Below, one piece after another: positions 1-7,902 of a stretch of 64,000 nucleotides of DNA (position 1 is the first letter of the stretch; each line of letters begins with the position of its first letter). Under the pieces are notes generated by a model. That model saw nothing but the letters and a program-made list of their open reading frames with translations. It searched no databases and had not been told where the DNA came from. A program made the translations under genes and the position numbers. Origin of the DNA: Pectobacterium sp013449375 (lineage in GTDB: Bacteria; Pseudomonadota; Gammaproteobacteria; Enterobacterales; Enterobacteriaceae); assembly GCF_048593165.1 (NCBI RefSeq), contig NZ_CP184271.1; one strand, written 5' to 3'.

Positions 1-497
1 GCCAGCGAGGTTACCTTGGCCAGTTCGATCATCCGGTTGGTGAGGGCGGGCAGCATGTTGCGTAATACCTGCGGCAGAACCACGCGCCGCAGGATCACCG
101 TCTGCCGCATGCCCAGCGCTTTTGCGCCTTCCCACTGTCCGAGGTCGATGGATTGCAGGCCAGCGCGGAAAATTTCCGTACAGTACGCGGCGCTATACAG
201 CGTCAAAGCCAGCGCGGCGGCGGCAAAGGTACTGAACTGCACACCGACCAGAACCGGGAAAGCGTAATAAAACCAGATCAGTTGGATCAGGACAGGCGTA
301 TTACGGAAGATTTCGACAAAGACTCTGGCGGGCAGCGACAGCCAGCGTTTGCCAAATACGCGAAACAGACCGAGAACCAGCCCCAGCGCGTTGCCCAGCA
401 CACCGGCCAGCAGCCAGAGTTCGAGCGTGACGCCAAGGCCTTTCAGCAGCACGGGAAGGTTGTGCCAGACCAGCGAGAAATCCCATTGATAGTGCAT
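1..497 (-). CDS. Polar amino-acid ABC transporter permease (3' part beyond window)
   Basis: Inner-membrane permease of a HisM/GlnP-type amino-acid importer. About 165 N-terminal residues are visible and the gene runs off the window start. The sequence opens MHYQWDFS, has hydrophobic segments, an RNTP motif after the second segment, and the cytoplasmic EAA loop (GQWEGAKALG) that docks on the ATPase. I chose the ATG at 497 because AAGGA lies five bases before it. It follows the next permease gene by 8 bp on the same strand, so the two form a heterodimer-type pair. Substrate cannot be read from sequence. Confidence 0.85.
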   Translation of the reverse strand, partial: MHYQWDFSLVWHNLPVLLKGLGVTLELWLLAGVLGNALGLVLGLFRVFGKRWLSLPARVFVEIFRNTPVLIQLIWFYYAFPVLVGVQFSTFAAAALALTLYSAAYCTEIFRAGLQSIDLGQWEGAKALGMRQTVILRRVVLPQVLRNMLPALTNRMIELAKVTSL

Positions 498-505
498 GAT
501 GTTCC

Positions 506-1183
506 TTACGCGAGCCGGCGATCTGCCAGCGACAGCCGTTTCTCAATATGTTGACTGAACAGGCTAATCAGCAGCAGCAGGGTGAAATACATCACCGCCA
601 CCAGACTGTAGACTTCCAGCGGTCGGTAGGTCTGGCTGTTGATCTGCATCGCCTGATAAAGCAGCTCGCTGTAGGCCAGTGATGACGCCAGCGACGTGGA
701 TTTGATGAGTTCAAACGAGCGCTCAATAAACGGCGGGATCATCCGGCGTAACGCCTGAGGAAGAATGACCCGACGCAGTGCCGTTGATTTCGACATGCCC
801 AGCGCTTTTGCACCTTCCCATTGCCCCGCGTGAATCGAGGAAATCGCACCACGATAAACTTCGGCGTAAAAGGCACCGGACTGTGCGGACAGCGCGATCA
901 CGGCGGCGGTGAAAGGCGAAAACGTTAACGGCGTAATGACGGGCAGGGCGTAGTAAATCCAGAAAAAATGCACCAACGCGGGTGTATTACGATAAAAGCC
1001 AATCAACATCGCGGCGGGCAGGCGCAAGAGCCGCCGGGGCGACATTTTCATGGCGGCGAGCACCATGCCAGCCACCATCCCGATCAGGATGCTGGTGGCA
1101 CAGATCTTTATCGTTCCCCATAGCCCCTCCAGCAGCAGCTGGTGATAGGGCCAGATGGCGGAAAAATCCCACTGATACGACAT
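506..1183 (-). CDS. Polar amino-acid ABC transporter permease
   Basis: A 225-residue inner-membrane permease, usual length for the HisMQ family. It begins MSYQWDFS, nearly the same as its partner downstream, and carries RNTPALVHFFW and the EAA loop GQWEGAKALGMSKSTALRR near residue 140. It is the first gene of the permease pair and probably works with the periplasmic binding protein at 2779-3612. The ATPase is not in the window and may lie beyond the left edge. The pair is transcribed away from the MmgE/PrpD gene. Confidence 0.9.
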   Translation of the reverse strand: MSYQWDFSAIWPYHQLLLEGLWGTIKICATSILIGMVAGMVLAAMKMSPRRLLRLPAAMLIGFYRNTPALVHFFWIYYALPVITPLTFSPFTAAVIALSAQSGAFYAEVYRGAISSIHAGQWEGAKALGMSKSTALRRVILPQALRRMIPPFIERSFELIKSTSLASSLAYSELLYQAMQINSQTYRPLEVYSLVAVMYFTLLLLISLFSQHIEKRLSLADRRLA

Positions 1184-1327
1184 AAAATAGCGCCCCTGGA
1201 AAATGCATAATTAGGAAATACGTTTCTTATTTTGTTAGAACCGATGCATCTTAGCAGGTCGAAAAAATGATAAATAAATAATAAAACGTGGTGCTAATAT
1301 TCCTTTTATTTATAAAAGAATGGCGGA

Positions 1328-2743
1328 ATGCCGATGCCTCACGCTGCTGAACTCCCTCTGACGTTACGCCTCGCGACCTTTGCCCACCGATTGACGATTC
1401 AGGACATTCCCGCTGCGTTAAGACGAAAAATCGTGCTGCATTTTATCGACAGTCTGGGTTGCGGCATTGCCGGTGCGAGTAGCCAGGTGGTGCGGGACTG
1501 CGCGCGTGTCACCCGCCTGCACTACGCGGCAGGCAACAACTTAGTATTGGATGGCGGCGCACCGCTGGCGGCCATTGGCGCGGCGTTTTTGAATGCGGCG
1601 GCGATTAATGCGCTGGATTACGATGATGGCTATGAGGTTGCCGGACGCGGTATGGGACACCCCGGTGCCACGCTGGTTGCTGCTGCGCTGGCGGCACTCG
1701 GATCGCGCCCGATTGACGGTAAAACGCTGATCTGTACGCTGGCCGCCGCGTATGAAATTAATGGTCGGATCATTCAGTCTCAGCAGCCGAGTCAGGCACG
1801 TTTTCAGCAGGTTTACGGTGTGTGTCAGCACGAATCCGTTGGGGCGGCAGTGGCCTACGGATTACTCACAGGATGTGATGCCGCAGAATTAGAGAACGCT
1901 ATCGGTCTGGCGGCGTCGCTGACGCCGTTGCCCAGCTTGCACAAATACAACTGGCAGCAGCGTCCGCTGGTGTCTTTCAAGGATTACAACGCCCCCGCGG
2001 CGGAGTCGGGCGTCCGTGCGGTTGAGCTACATCGCGGCGGGATTATCGGCCCAAGAGATGTGCTGTCCGGTGAGCAGGGATTCTGGCGCATGATGGGATC
2101 TGACCGCTTTGATGAAGCGGCATTGCTGGATGGATTAGGAGAGACGTGGGCAATCCAGCACGCCAGCTTCAAAGCGTATCCGGCCTGTCGCTGGATACAT
2201 ACTGCGTTGGAATCCTTCGAACGCGTACAGCACGAGCTGACGCTGTCACCGCAGGCTATTGACCTGATTCGGGTCAAAGGAAGCCAGAGGCTGGCCGCTG
2301 ATTTTATGGATGCACGGCCGCAAAATGCGACGGATGCGCAGTTCAGCCTGCCGTTTGCGCTGGCGTGTCTGGCCTATCGTATTCCGCGCCATCGCTGGAG
2401 TGCGGATGACACCTTAACCAACCCAGAACTTCTGGCGTTGGCTGATAAGGTTCACGTTGAGGTTTCTCCCGAGCTTGACCAACTGATGGCGCAGGCGCGT
2501 CGGCCGGTGTTGCAGGTTGATGTCGTCACGTGGGGAACGGTGGTGAGCGGTGAGTGTATTGCGTTTCCGCTGGGATGCGCAGAACACCCGCTGGCGGAAA
2601 GCCGCATCATGGCGAAATTTGCGGAGAATCTCTCATCCCGATTTGCCCCAACAACGGTTGCGGAGGCAACGGCGGCGTTATCCGAACTGGAACAATGTCA
2701 GGATGTCGCCGCGCTGCTGACCCCGCTAATGCAGATGTCCTGA
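1328..2743 (+). CDS. MmgE/PrpD family protein
   Basis: A 471-residue protein of the MmgE/PrpD family, which includes 2-methylcitrate dehydratase and iminodisuccinate epimerase-type enzymes. Family features visible are the N-terminal helical region with DSLGCGIAGASS near residue 40, NALDYDDGYE, GHPGATLVAAALA near residue 110, and the later stretch SFKAYPACRWIHTALE. It lies between two ABC permease genes and the convergent binding-protein gene, so it may process what that importer brings in (inference). The family covers several reactions, so the substrate is left open. No prpBCD-type neighbours are present, which argues against a methylcitrate-cycle role. Confidence 0.85.
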   Translation: MPMPHAAELPLTLRLATFAHRLTIQDIPAALRRKIVLHFIDSLGCGIAGASSQVVRDCARVTRLHYAAGNNLVLDGGAPLAAIGAAFLNAAAINALDYDDGYEVAGRGMGHPGATLVAAALAALGSRPIDGKTLICTLAAAYEINGRIIQSQQPSQARFQQVYGVCQHESVGAAVAYGLLTGCDAAELENAIGLAASLTPLPSLHKYNWQQRPLVSFKDYNAPAAESGVRAVELHRGGIIGPRDVLSGEQGFWRMMGSDRFDEAALLDGLGETWAIQHASFKAYPACRWIHTALESFERVQHELTLSPQAIDLIRVKGSQRLAADFMDARPQNATDAQFSLPFALACLAYRIPRHRWSADDTLTNPELLALADKVHVEVSPELDQLMAQARRPVLQVDVVTWGTVVSGECIAFPLGCAEHPLAESRIMAKFAENLSSRFAPTTVAEATAALSELEQCQDVAALLTPLMQMS

Positions 2744-2778
2744 CTCCGTTCAGGACTGTCGCGTTAACCGTTTCTGAG

Positions 2779-3612
2779 TTATTTCCAATCTTCTTTAATG
2801 ACCGATGGCACTTTGCTGACGTCCACGCCGCGCAGTTTGAGCGCCTGTTCATAGTAGTGCTGCGTCTTGCCGGATTGATACAGCTTGGCGAACTCCTCAT
2901 TCAGGAAGTTATGGAAGGTCTGGTCGGCTTCTTTACGGATTGCCCCGCTGGTGCTGACCTCAATAATCGGCTTCGGCAGAATCAGATTGCCCTTGCCGAC
3001 TTTAGCCTGTTGCAGCGCCAGCGCCGGGTGGAAATAGGACAGCGCATCGACCCGACCCGCATAGAACGCCGCCACGCCTTCATCCATATTCGGGAAACGC
3101 ACCAGCTGTGCTTTTGGCAGACGTTTGGTCAGAATCAGGTCCGGGCTGGAGCCCAGCGTGACGCCGATTTTAACATCTTCCCGATTGAGGTCGTCCCAGT
3201 TGGTCACCGTAATGCCATCACGAATCAACACGCCTTGCGCATACCAAAAGAAAGGCTGCTCAGGAAAATCGACCGCTTTTTTCCGCTCTTCCGTTGGGTC
3301 GAGCACTAGCATGGTATCGATCTGACCGGTTTGTAAGGCGGCGATGGCGTTGCCCCATGTGGTTTCCACCGTCACCAGTTTTACCCCGAGGTCTTTTGCC
3401 AGCTCTTTACCGATGTTATAGCCGATGCCGTCCCATTCTCCGGTCGAAGGATTTTTAAAATACCAGGGCTCGCCCTGTGCCACGCCGATGCGTAACTCAC
3501 CGGTCTGTTTGATATGTTGCCACGTCGAGGTTTGTGTTTCGGCGGCCTGACTGAAAAAGGAGGCGCTAATCAGCGTTATCGCCATGAATACCTGGTGAAG
3601 TGAACGTTTCAT
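2779..3612 (-). CDS. Amino-acid ABC transporter periplasmic binding protein
   Basis: A 277-residue solute-binding protein of the SBP_bac_3 family. A signal peptide runs to about residue 23 (cleavage after SQAA), followed by GELRIGVAQGEPWYF, a typical opening of the binding domain, then DGIGYNIGKELAKDLG and a second lobe beginning around residue 125. It points toward the 3' end of the MmgE/PrpD gene and shares its strand with the permeases upstream, so the importer appears to be split around that gene. The ligand is unknown. Confidence 0.9.
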   Translation of the reverse strand: MKRSLHQVFMAITLISASFFSQAAETQTSTWQHIKQTGELRIGVAQGEPWYFKNPSTGEWDGIGYNIGKELAKDLGVKLVTVETTWGNAIAALQTGQIDTMLVLDPTEERKKAVDFPEQPFFWYAQGVLIRDGITVTNWDDLNREDVKIGVTLGSSPDLILTKRLPKAQLVRFPNMDEGVAAFYAGRVDALSYFHPALALQQAKVGKGNLILPKPIIEVSTSGAIRKEADQTFHNFLNEEFAKLYQSGKTQHYYEQALKLRGVDVSKVPSVIKEDWK

Positions 3613-3929
3613 TATAGTTACCTTGATGATTGAGTTTTAATCGAGGCGATATATTTCGCTCATGCAGAGTAGCGAAATACTTATAGCGAAATTAGTTCTT
3701 TTCGCCTTATCTCATTCCAGATAAATATAACGATTCATTGAGAGAAAAATCACGTTGGCGGACGGTCTTCCTCGCGGTAAGGCGCGGCGTCTGGGGTTGT
3801 TCCGTTTACCGCGTCAGGTAGCCGATGAGTATTGCCGCTATTTACCGTGTTTTCCTCTGGCGGCAGGGTATAGCAATAATTTCGCTATGCTTTTTAACTA
3901 TTGGCAATTACTGATAATGCACCGTTCTT
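3613..3929. other. Intergenic region with TTTCGCT inverted repeats
   Basis: This 317-base gap contains no convincing gene; the one open frame in it (3755-3958) has no family features or good start. Close to the binding-protein gene is a perfect inverted repeat, TATTTCGCT at 3652-3660 and AGCGAAATA at 3671-3679, with another AGCGAAAT at 3685-3692. It probably holds the promoter and operator of the binding-protein gene. Confidence 0.5.
3652..3679. promoter_or_regulatory. Perfect 9-bp inverted repeat, candidate operator
   Basis: TATTTCGCT and AGCGAAATA are separated by 10 bases, about 40 bases before the start of the periplasmic binding-protein gene on the minus strand. Symmetry, spacing and position suit a dimeric repressor or activator site. 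No regulator gene for the importer is visible nearby. Confidence 0.4.
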
Positions 3930-5129
3930 TTAGGTACGACGAGGCAGCGTCATTATGATGACAAGTCCGCCTTGCTTGCCGCGTTCCGCATAAATAGCAC
4001 CGCCATGGGCAGTGATAATGGCTGACGCGATGGAGAGCCCCAGCCCGCTGCCGCCGGAGTGCCGTCCGCGCGAATGTTCGGCCCGCCAGAAGCGGTCGAA
4101 AAGCAGGGGCAGCGATTCAGACTCAATCCCCGGCCCGCGATCGGAAACGGTAATCTGCCAGCACGGCGCATTTTCACGCAGCGTCGTTTCACGTACATCT
4201 ATCGCCAGATAGCGGCCATCGCTGGCGTAACTTAAAGCATTCTCAATTAAAATCGAGAACACCTGTCCTAACCGTTCGCGGTCGGCGAGGCAAAAGTCGT
4301 GTTGTTCAATATGCGTCTTCGTCTGAAATCCGGCTTGCTCGAGTTGAGGCCGATACCAGGTCAGCCGTTCGGTGATGAGTTCGTCGAAGTAGAAAGGGGT
4401 CTGAACCAGTTGCAACTGCCCGGCTCTAGCGAGTGACAGGAAATGCAGATCCTGAATCACGTGATTGAGCTGTTCGAGCTGTTTGATGACCATCGTTAGC
4501 TGGGCTTTATCTCGCGGGAAGACATCATCAAGCATGCCCTGAACGCGGCCCATTGCCGCATTTAACGGTGTACGCAGTTCGTGAGCCAGCGCCGCGCTGG
4601 ATTCACGCAGTTCCCGTTCGTAGCGTTCCAGCTGTGCGGTCATGTTATTAAAGTCGTCTGCCAGCGTGACTAGCTCCATCGGTGCCTGTTCGACAAGCTG
4701 TGTGCGGGTATCGAATTTCCCTTGAGCGACATCACGTGCGGTGCTGGCAATATTGGAAAATTGCTGTGACAGCGGCCGCGCGCGCCACAGCACCACGACC
4801 ACCATGGTGGGTAGGGCGATCAACACCATAATCGCCAACACCAGCCAGTCGCTGCTGGCAATATTCGGTACAAAGAAATCTGGGCCGTAATACTGATTGA
4901 TAATCTGCTGGTAGCGAGGATTAGCGTAATCTTCTTGTTTGCTTAACTGTTGAAACTCAGCCCGCACTTCATCCGGCATCTGCTGTTCGACGTAGACATT
5001 GTTGACAGCGAAGCGCAGCCACATCAGGGTAGCGATAATGAGTAGGGTAGCGAGCAGCAGAGAAATGATGCGAAAGCACAGCCAGCGCCACAGCGACATG
5101 TTTTCTGACAGAAAGATCGATTTTTTCAT
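3930..5129 (-). CDS. Two-component sensor histidine kinase
   Basis: A 399-residue inner-membrane kinase. Two membrane segments (about 17-37 and 94-114) flank a short periplasmic loop. A HAMP-like linker follows, then the phosphoacceptor H-box HELRTPL with His183, the N-box ENALSYAS, and the ATP-binding boxes SDRGPGI and GSGLGLSIA. The ATG at 5129 is taken as start, with GGTGA five bases upstream; a GTG at 5138 would overlap the regulator by four bases. It is in an operon with the response regulator and is the BaeS-like partner for the divergent MipA and RND genes (inference). Confidence 0.92.
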   Translation of the reverse strand: MKKSIFLSENMSLWRWLCFRIISLLLATLLIIATLMWLRFAVNNVYVEQQMPDEVRAEFQQLSKQEDYANPRYQQIINQYYGPDFFVPNIASSDWLVLAIMVLIALPTMVVVVLWRARPLSQQFSNIASTARDVAQGKFDTRTQLVEQAPMELVTLADDFNNMTAQLERYERELRESSAALAHELRTPLNAAMGRVQGMLDDVFPRDKAQLTMVIKQLEQLNHVIQDLHFLSLARAGQLQLVQTPFYFDELITERLTWYRPQLEQAGFQTKTHIEQHDFCLADRERLGQVFSILIENALSYASDGRYLAIDVRETTLRENAPCWQITVSDRGPGIESESLPLLFDRFWRAEHSRGRHSGGSGLGLSIASAIITAHGGAIYAERGKQGGLVIIMTLPRRT

Positions 5130-5134
5130 CGGGT

Positions 5135-5824
5135 TCACCGGAATCGATAGCCGACGGAGCGGACGGTGACGAGCACGTTGATGATGTCGTACTGATTGAG
5201 CTTCTTCCTGATGTTGTGAACGTGGGTATCCACCACACGCTCCAGCGCGTCACTTTCCGGCATGCTGGCTTCCAGCAGTTCACCACGGGTAAAGGCGCGG
5301 TTTGGTGCTTTGAGCAGCGTCACCAGAATGTTGAATTCGGTCGGTGTCAGATCGAGCACCACGGATTCGGATGGTGATAGCGCGACGCTTGCCGTCACGG
5401 AGGTCGGGTCAACCGACAAATTCTCGAATGTCAGGATCGCCTCTTCCCGAATGGCGTAGCCGGTACGTCGCAGCACGGCCTGTACGCGCGCAACCACTTC
5501 CTGCGGATTATAGGGTTTGACGACATAATCATCCGCGCCGTAACGCAGCGCACCAATCCTTTCCGGTTCGTCGCCGATGGCTGTCACCATAATTACCGGA
5601 ATATTACTGCGCTGCCGCAGGGCGGACAGCACTTCTGAGCCATTCATCTTCGGTAGCATGACGTCCAGCAAAATTAAATCGGGTTTACTGGTCAGCGCCA
5701 TGTGCAGACCTTTTTGTCCATCAGACGCGATAGACACCTGATAGCCATCGCGTCGCAGATAGGCTTCGAGCACGCTGGCTGCGTCCATGTCGTCTTCAAT
5801 AATTAACACCCGTTTTTCTGCCAT
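5135..5824 (-). CDS. OmpR-family response regulator
   Basis: A 229-residue DNA-binding regulator. The receiver has the acidic pair Asp11/Asp12, phosphoacceptor Asp54 (LLDVMLPK) and Lys103 (VVKPYNP). The winged-helix effector follows, with DLTPTEFNILVTLL and the recognition region ERVVDTHVHNIRKKL, and ends at VRSVGYRF. It is the first gene of the operon with the kinase and is divergent from the mipA-like gene by about 150 bases, the usual arrangement when a system controls its neighbours. Confidence 0.93.
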   Translation of the reverse strand: MAEKRVLIIEDDMDAASVLEAYLRRDGYQVSIASDGQKGLHMALTSKPDLILLDVMLPKMNGSEVLSALRQRSNIPVIMVTAIGDEPERIGALRYGADDYVVKPYNPQEVVARVQAVLRRTGYAIREEAILTFENLSVDPTSVTASVALSPSESVVLDLTPTEFNILVTLLKAPNRAFTRGELLEASMPESDALERVVDTHVHNIRKKLNQYDIINVLVTVRSVGYRFR

Positions 5825-5977
5825 TACGACCTCTTAATGAAATCTTAAAAAACCACAAAGCGTTTCTTGACTAAGCATCAGCATAATTCGCCACGGTGCC
5901 GAAAAGCCAACACCAATTAGCTTGTACCCACCGGGTAAACACCACGGTGCAAGATTATCGCGTTAAAGAGGGGATGT
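5825..5977. promoter_or_regulatory. Divergent promoter region of the two-component and mipA-RND genes
   Basis: This 153-base gap serves both directions. The nonamer CCACGGTGC occurs twice, at 5891-5899 and 5942-5950, 51 bases apart on the same strand. Between them is a short hairpin TACCC-ACC-GGGTA near 5925-5937. Direct repeats in this position are candidate binding sites for the adjacent response regulator. Confidence 0.4.
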
Positions 5978-6793
5978 ATGAACATAACAACAATGATTTT
6001 ATCCACCAGCCTGTCCGCTATCGTGCTATCAGGCACTGCATTTGCTGCGGAGTCGGAAGCATCGTTGCCCTCGCTCCTGGGCGATCGCACGGATGTGACC
6101 GTGGGCGTCGCCGCCCAAAATGCGCCACGCTATCAAGGGAGTAACGCTCGTCAGACCACCGCGCTGCCTGTACTGACCGTTCAGCGTGGCCCCCTCTATT
6201 TCGATTCTACGCACGGCATCGGCTGGCAATACCAGTCACCTTCCGGTTTCTATCTCGATCACGCGATTGGCTACGACATGGGACGGGATGAGAAAAACAG
6301 CGAGTGGCGTGCAGGCTCAAATCGGCTAAAAGGGATGGGCAAGGTGAAAGGATCGGTCACCACCACCGTAACGGCGGGGTATCAATTTGCGCCGTGGCTA
6401 GCACTGGAAGCGAGCGGTGAGTTTGCACTGAGTGAGACTAAAAGGGGAAATCAGTACCGCGTTGGGGCAAAAAGCACGGTATGGCAGTCGGCGGCACAAG
6501 ACGATGTGCTGGCGCTGTCGGCGGACGTGTTGATGGGGGATGCTCGCTATAACCAAACCTATTACGGCGTGACGCAGCAGCAGAGTCAGCGCTCTGGATT
6601 GGCAGCGTACCATGCGGGAAAAGGTGTCTACGGTTATGCGCTGGGCGCGAACTGGATGCATCAATTTAGCCCTGCTTGGTCAACGAACGTCGGGGTGACC
6701 TCAACCTGGCTCACTGATAAGGTTGCGGATAGTCAAGTTGTGGAACGACGGAATGATACCGGCGCCACGCTGGCCGTTCTGTATTCGTTCTGA
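5978..6793 (+). CDS. MipA/OmpV family outer-membrane protein
   Basis: A 271-residue outer-membrane beta-barrel of the MipA/OmpV family. A signal peptide ends at about residue 23 (SGTAFA), followed by the N-terminal GVAAQNAPRYQGS motif, repeated amphipathic strands, and a C-terminal aromatic residue (AVLYSF) that fits outer-membrane assembly. MipA scaffolds MltA and PBP1B in E. coli, while OmpV-type relatives are two-component-regulated porins. The start follows a strong GAGGGGATGT-type Shine-Dalgarno. The RND pair begins 26 bases after its stop, so one transcript is likely. Confidence 0.88.
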   Translation: MNITTMILSTSLSAIVLSGTAFAAESEASLPSLLGDRTDVTVGVAAQNAPRYQGSNARQTTALPVLTVQRGPLYFDSTHGIGWQYQSPSGFYLDHAIGYDMGRDEKNSEWRAGSNRLKGMGKVKGSVTTTVTAGYQFAPWLALEASGEFALSETKRGNQYRVGAKSTVWQSAAQDDVLALSADVLMGDARYNQTYYGVTQQQSQRSGLAAYHAGKGVYGYALGANWMHQFSPAWSTNVGVTSTWLTDKVADSQVVERRNDTGATLAVLYSF

Positions 6794-6819
6794 TGTTATC
6801 TGATGAGTGAGAGGATGTC

Positions 6820-7902
6820 ATGATGATCAGCCGTTTTGCTTTCTGTCTGCTGTCGGCCGTGTTGCTTAGTGGCTGTGACAGCGCTGATGATGCGCCCGCG
6901 TCACCGCCTGTCAGGCCGGTGAAAACGCTGGAGGTCATGCCTGCGATGAACCGGGAACCCGTGACGTTAACGGGGGAAGTTCGCCCACATGAAGAAACGG
7001 CGTTAGGTTTCCGGCTGGATGGCCGCATCCTTAATCGTCTGGTGGATGTGGGCGCGTCGGTAAAGCGGGGCGATGTCATTGCGACGCTCGATGCGCGCGA
7101 CAGTGAAAATCAGCTGCGCAGCGCGCAGGCGGATTTAGCCAGCGCCATCTCGGCGGAACGGCTGGCGAAAAGCAACTTTTCCCGCATGAAGGCGCTGGCG
7201 CCGGGCGGGGCGATTGCGCGGGTGCAGCTTGATGAAGCGCAGGCAAACTGGGACGCAGCGGCTTCCCGTCGTGAAAGTGCGCAGGCAACGGTGAAAGGTG
7301 CTCAGGAACGCTTCGGCTATACGCAACTCACGGCAGCGCAGGACGGTGTCATCACGACGGTCAGCGCCAATCCCGGTCAGGTAGTGAGTGCCGGACAAGA
7401 GGTGGTGAAGTTGGCCTCTCTGAGCGGACGCGATGCGGTGTTTGACGTGCCGGAGCGACTAGTCAATCAGTCACTTGCCTCGCGCGTTATCCACGTTTCG
7501 CTGCTGTCTGAGCCGAACGTTCAGACTGAAGGACGCGTGCGGGATATCAGCCCACAGGCCGATCCCGTTACGCGTACTTTCAGAGTGAGAGTCACGTTAA
7601 CCTCGCCACCCGCTGCGATGGTATTGGGTGCCAGCGTGAATGGTGCGATACAGCAGTCCGACACGGCAGTCATTGAACTGCCCGCGTCTGCGCTGACTCG
7701 GCAGGGCGATCAACCGGCTGTCTATGTCGTAGACACGGCAACCCAGACGGTACGTTTGCGGCCGGTTACCGTGGCGCGCTATAGCGACACGACGATTTTC
7801 ATTGGCGGGGGGCTGGAACAGGGCGATCGCGTGGTGACCGCTGGTGTCAGTAAATTACGGCCAGATGAGAAAATTCGGCTGGATGAAGAGGGGCGTCGCT
7901 GA
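6820..7902 (+). CDS. RND efflux periplasmic adaptor lipoprotein
   Basis: A 360-residue membrane-fusion protein. The lipoprotein signal ends at LLSGC (Cys about 19). The usual order follows: first lipoyl half (LGFRLDGRILNRLVDVGASVKRGDVIATLDA), alpha-hairpin about 95-150, second lipoyl half (DGVITTVSANPGQVVSAGQEV), then beta-barrel. It links the inner-membrane pump to an outer-membrane channel. The stop overlaps the pump start by one base. No channel gene is adjacent, so TolC or the NodT-type protein at 14.8-16.3 kb may serve. Confidence 0.92.
   Translation: MMISRFAFCLLSAVLLSGCDSADDAPASPPVRPVKTLEVMPAMNREPVTLTGEVRPHEETALGFRLDGRILNRLVDVGASVKRGDVIATLDARDSENQLRSAQADLASAISAERLAKSNFSRMKALAPGGAIARVQLDEAQANWDAAASRRESAQATVKGAQERFGYTQLTAAQDGVITTVSANPGQVVSAGQEVVKLASLSGRDAVFDVPERLVNQSLASRVIHVSLLSEPNVQTEGRVRDISPQADPVTRTFRVRVTLTSPPAAMVLGASVNGAIQQSDTAVIELPASALTRQGDQPAVYVVDTATQTVRLRPVTVARYSDTTIFIGGGLEQGDRVVTAGVSKLRPDEKIRLDEEGRR

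Noticed and set aside
3755..3958. 67-codon plus-strand frame before the histidine kinase 3' end
   Set aside because: Starts without a ribosome site, runs into the kinase gene on the other strand, and shows no family features.
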